DNA of 5,342 bases, taken from JBAROU01 sp049642385. GTDB lineage: Bacteria > Chloroflexota > Dehalococcoidia > DSTF01 > RBG-16-68-14. Below are positions 5,317-5,342 of this stretch, in pieces. The stretch is taken from NCBI GenBank assembly GCA_049642385.1, contig JBAROU010000222.1, forward strand, positions 1 to 5,342, written 5' to 3'. Under the pieces are notes generated by a model. It was given only the letters and a program-made list of their open reading frames with translations, was not told the DNA's origin and did no database searches. The position numbers and the translations under genes are program-made. The stretch's first letter is position 1, and every line of letters starts with the position of its first letter.

Positions 5317-5342
5317 GCAGGCAACACCAGTTAGCACTTATC

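Overview
The window carries a high-GC bacterial chromosomal segment with five protein-coding genes, all on the minus strand, so transcription runs right to left. Dense packing, sigma70-type promoters and Shine-Dalgarno sites mark it as bacterial. The iron-sulfur gene order sufR-sufC-sufB-sufD, a three-cysteine SufR, a membrane HD-GYP protein and a winged-helix family starting with a W-G-F-L-T-x-H-A motif suggest Chloroflexota (Thermomicrobia-like), with Actinomycetota as the main alternative. This lineage guess is inference from protein style only.

Right end (4616-5342): a regulator made of two tandem copies of one winged-helix domain. Its upstream region holds a full-consensus promoter pointing the other way, off the right edge. 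The two promoters share a palindromic -10 box, and a 13-bp palindrome covers the outward -35. The regulator probably controls itself and an unseen gene to the right.

Middle (3165-4615): an intergenic region of 182 bp with a perfect 7-bp inverted repeat, then a membrane-anchored HD-GYP protein, a predicted cyclic-di-GMP phosphodiesterase, with all core metal-site motifs present.

Left (1-3112): the SUF iron-sulfur cluster assembly operon. A good promoter sits almost on top of the SufR start. SufR (Fe-S sensing repressor), SufC (ATPase) and SufB (scaffold) follow with 7 nt and -1 nt spacing, then SufD, of which only the first 51 codons are in the window. SufB, SufC and SufD form the complex that builds clusters; SufR probably switches the operon off when clusters are plentiful. 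The cysteine desulfurase and sulfur-transfer genes usual in such operons would lie to the left, outside the window.

No mobile element, CRISPR array, rRNA or tRNA is visible. The suf part is conventional. The least ordinary parts are the tandem-domain regulator with its bidirectional promoter, and the near-leaderless SufR promoter.
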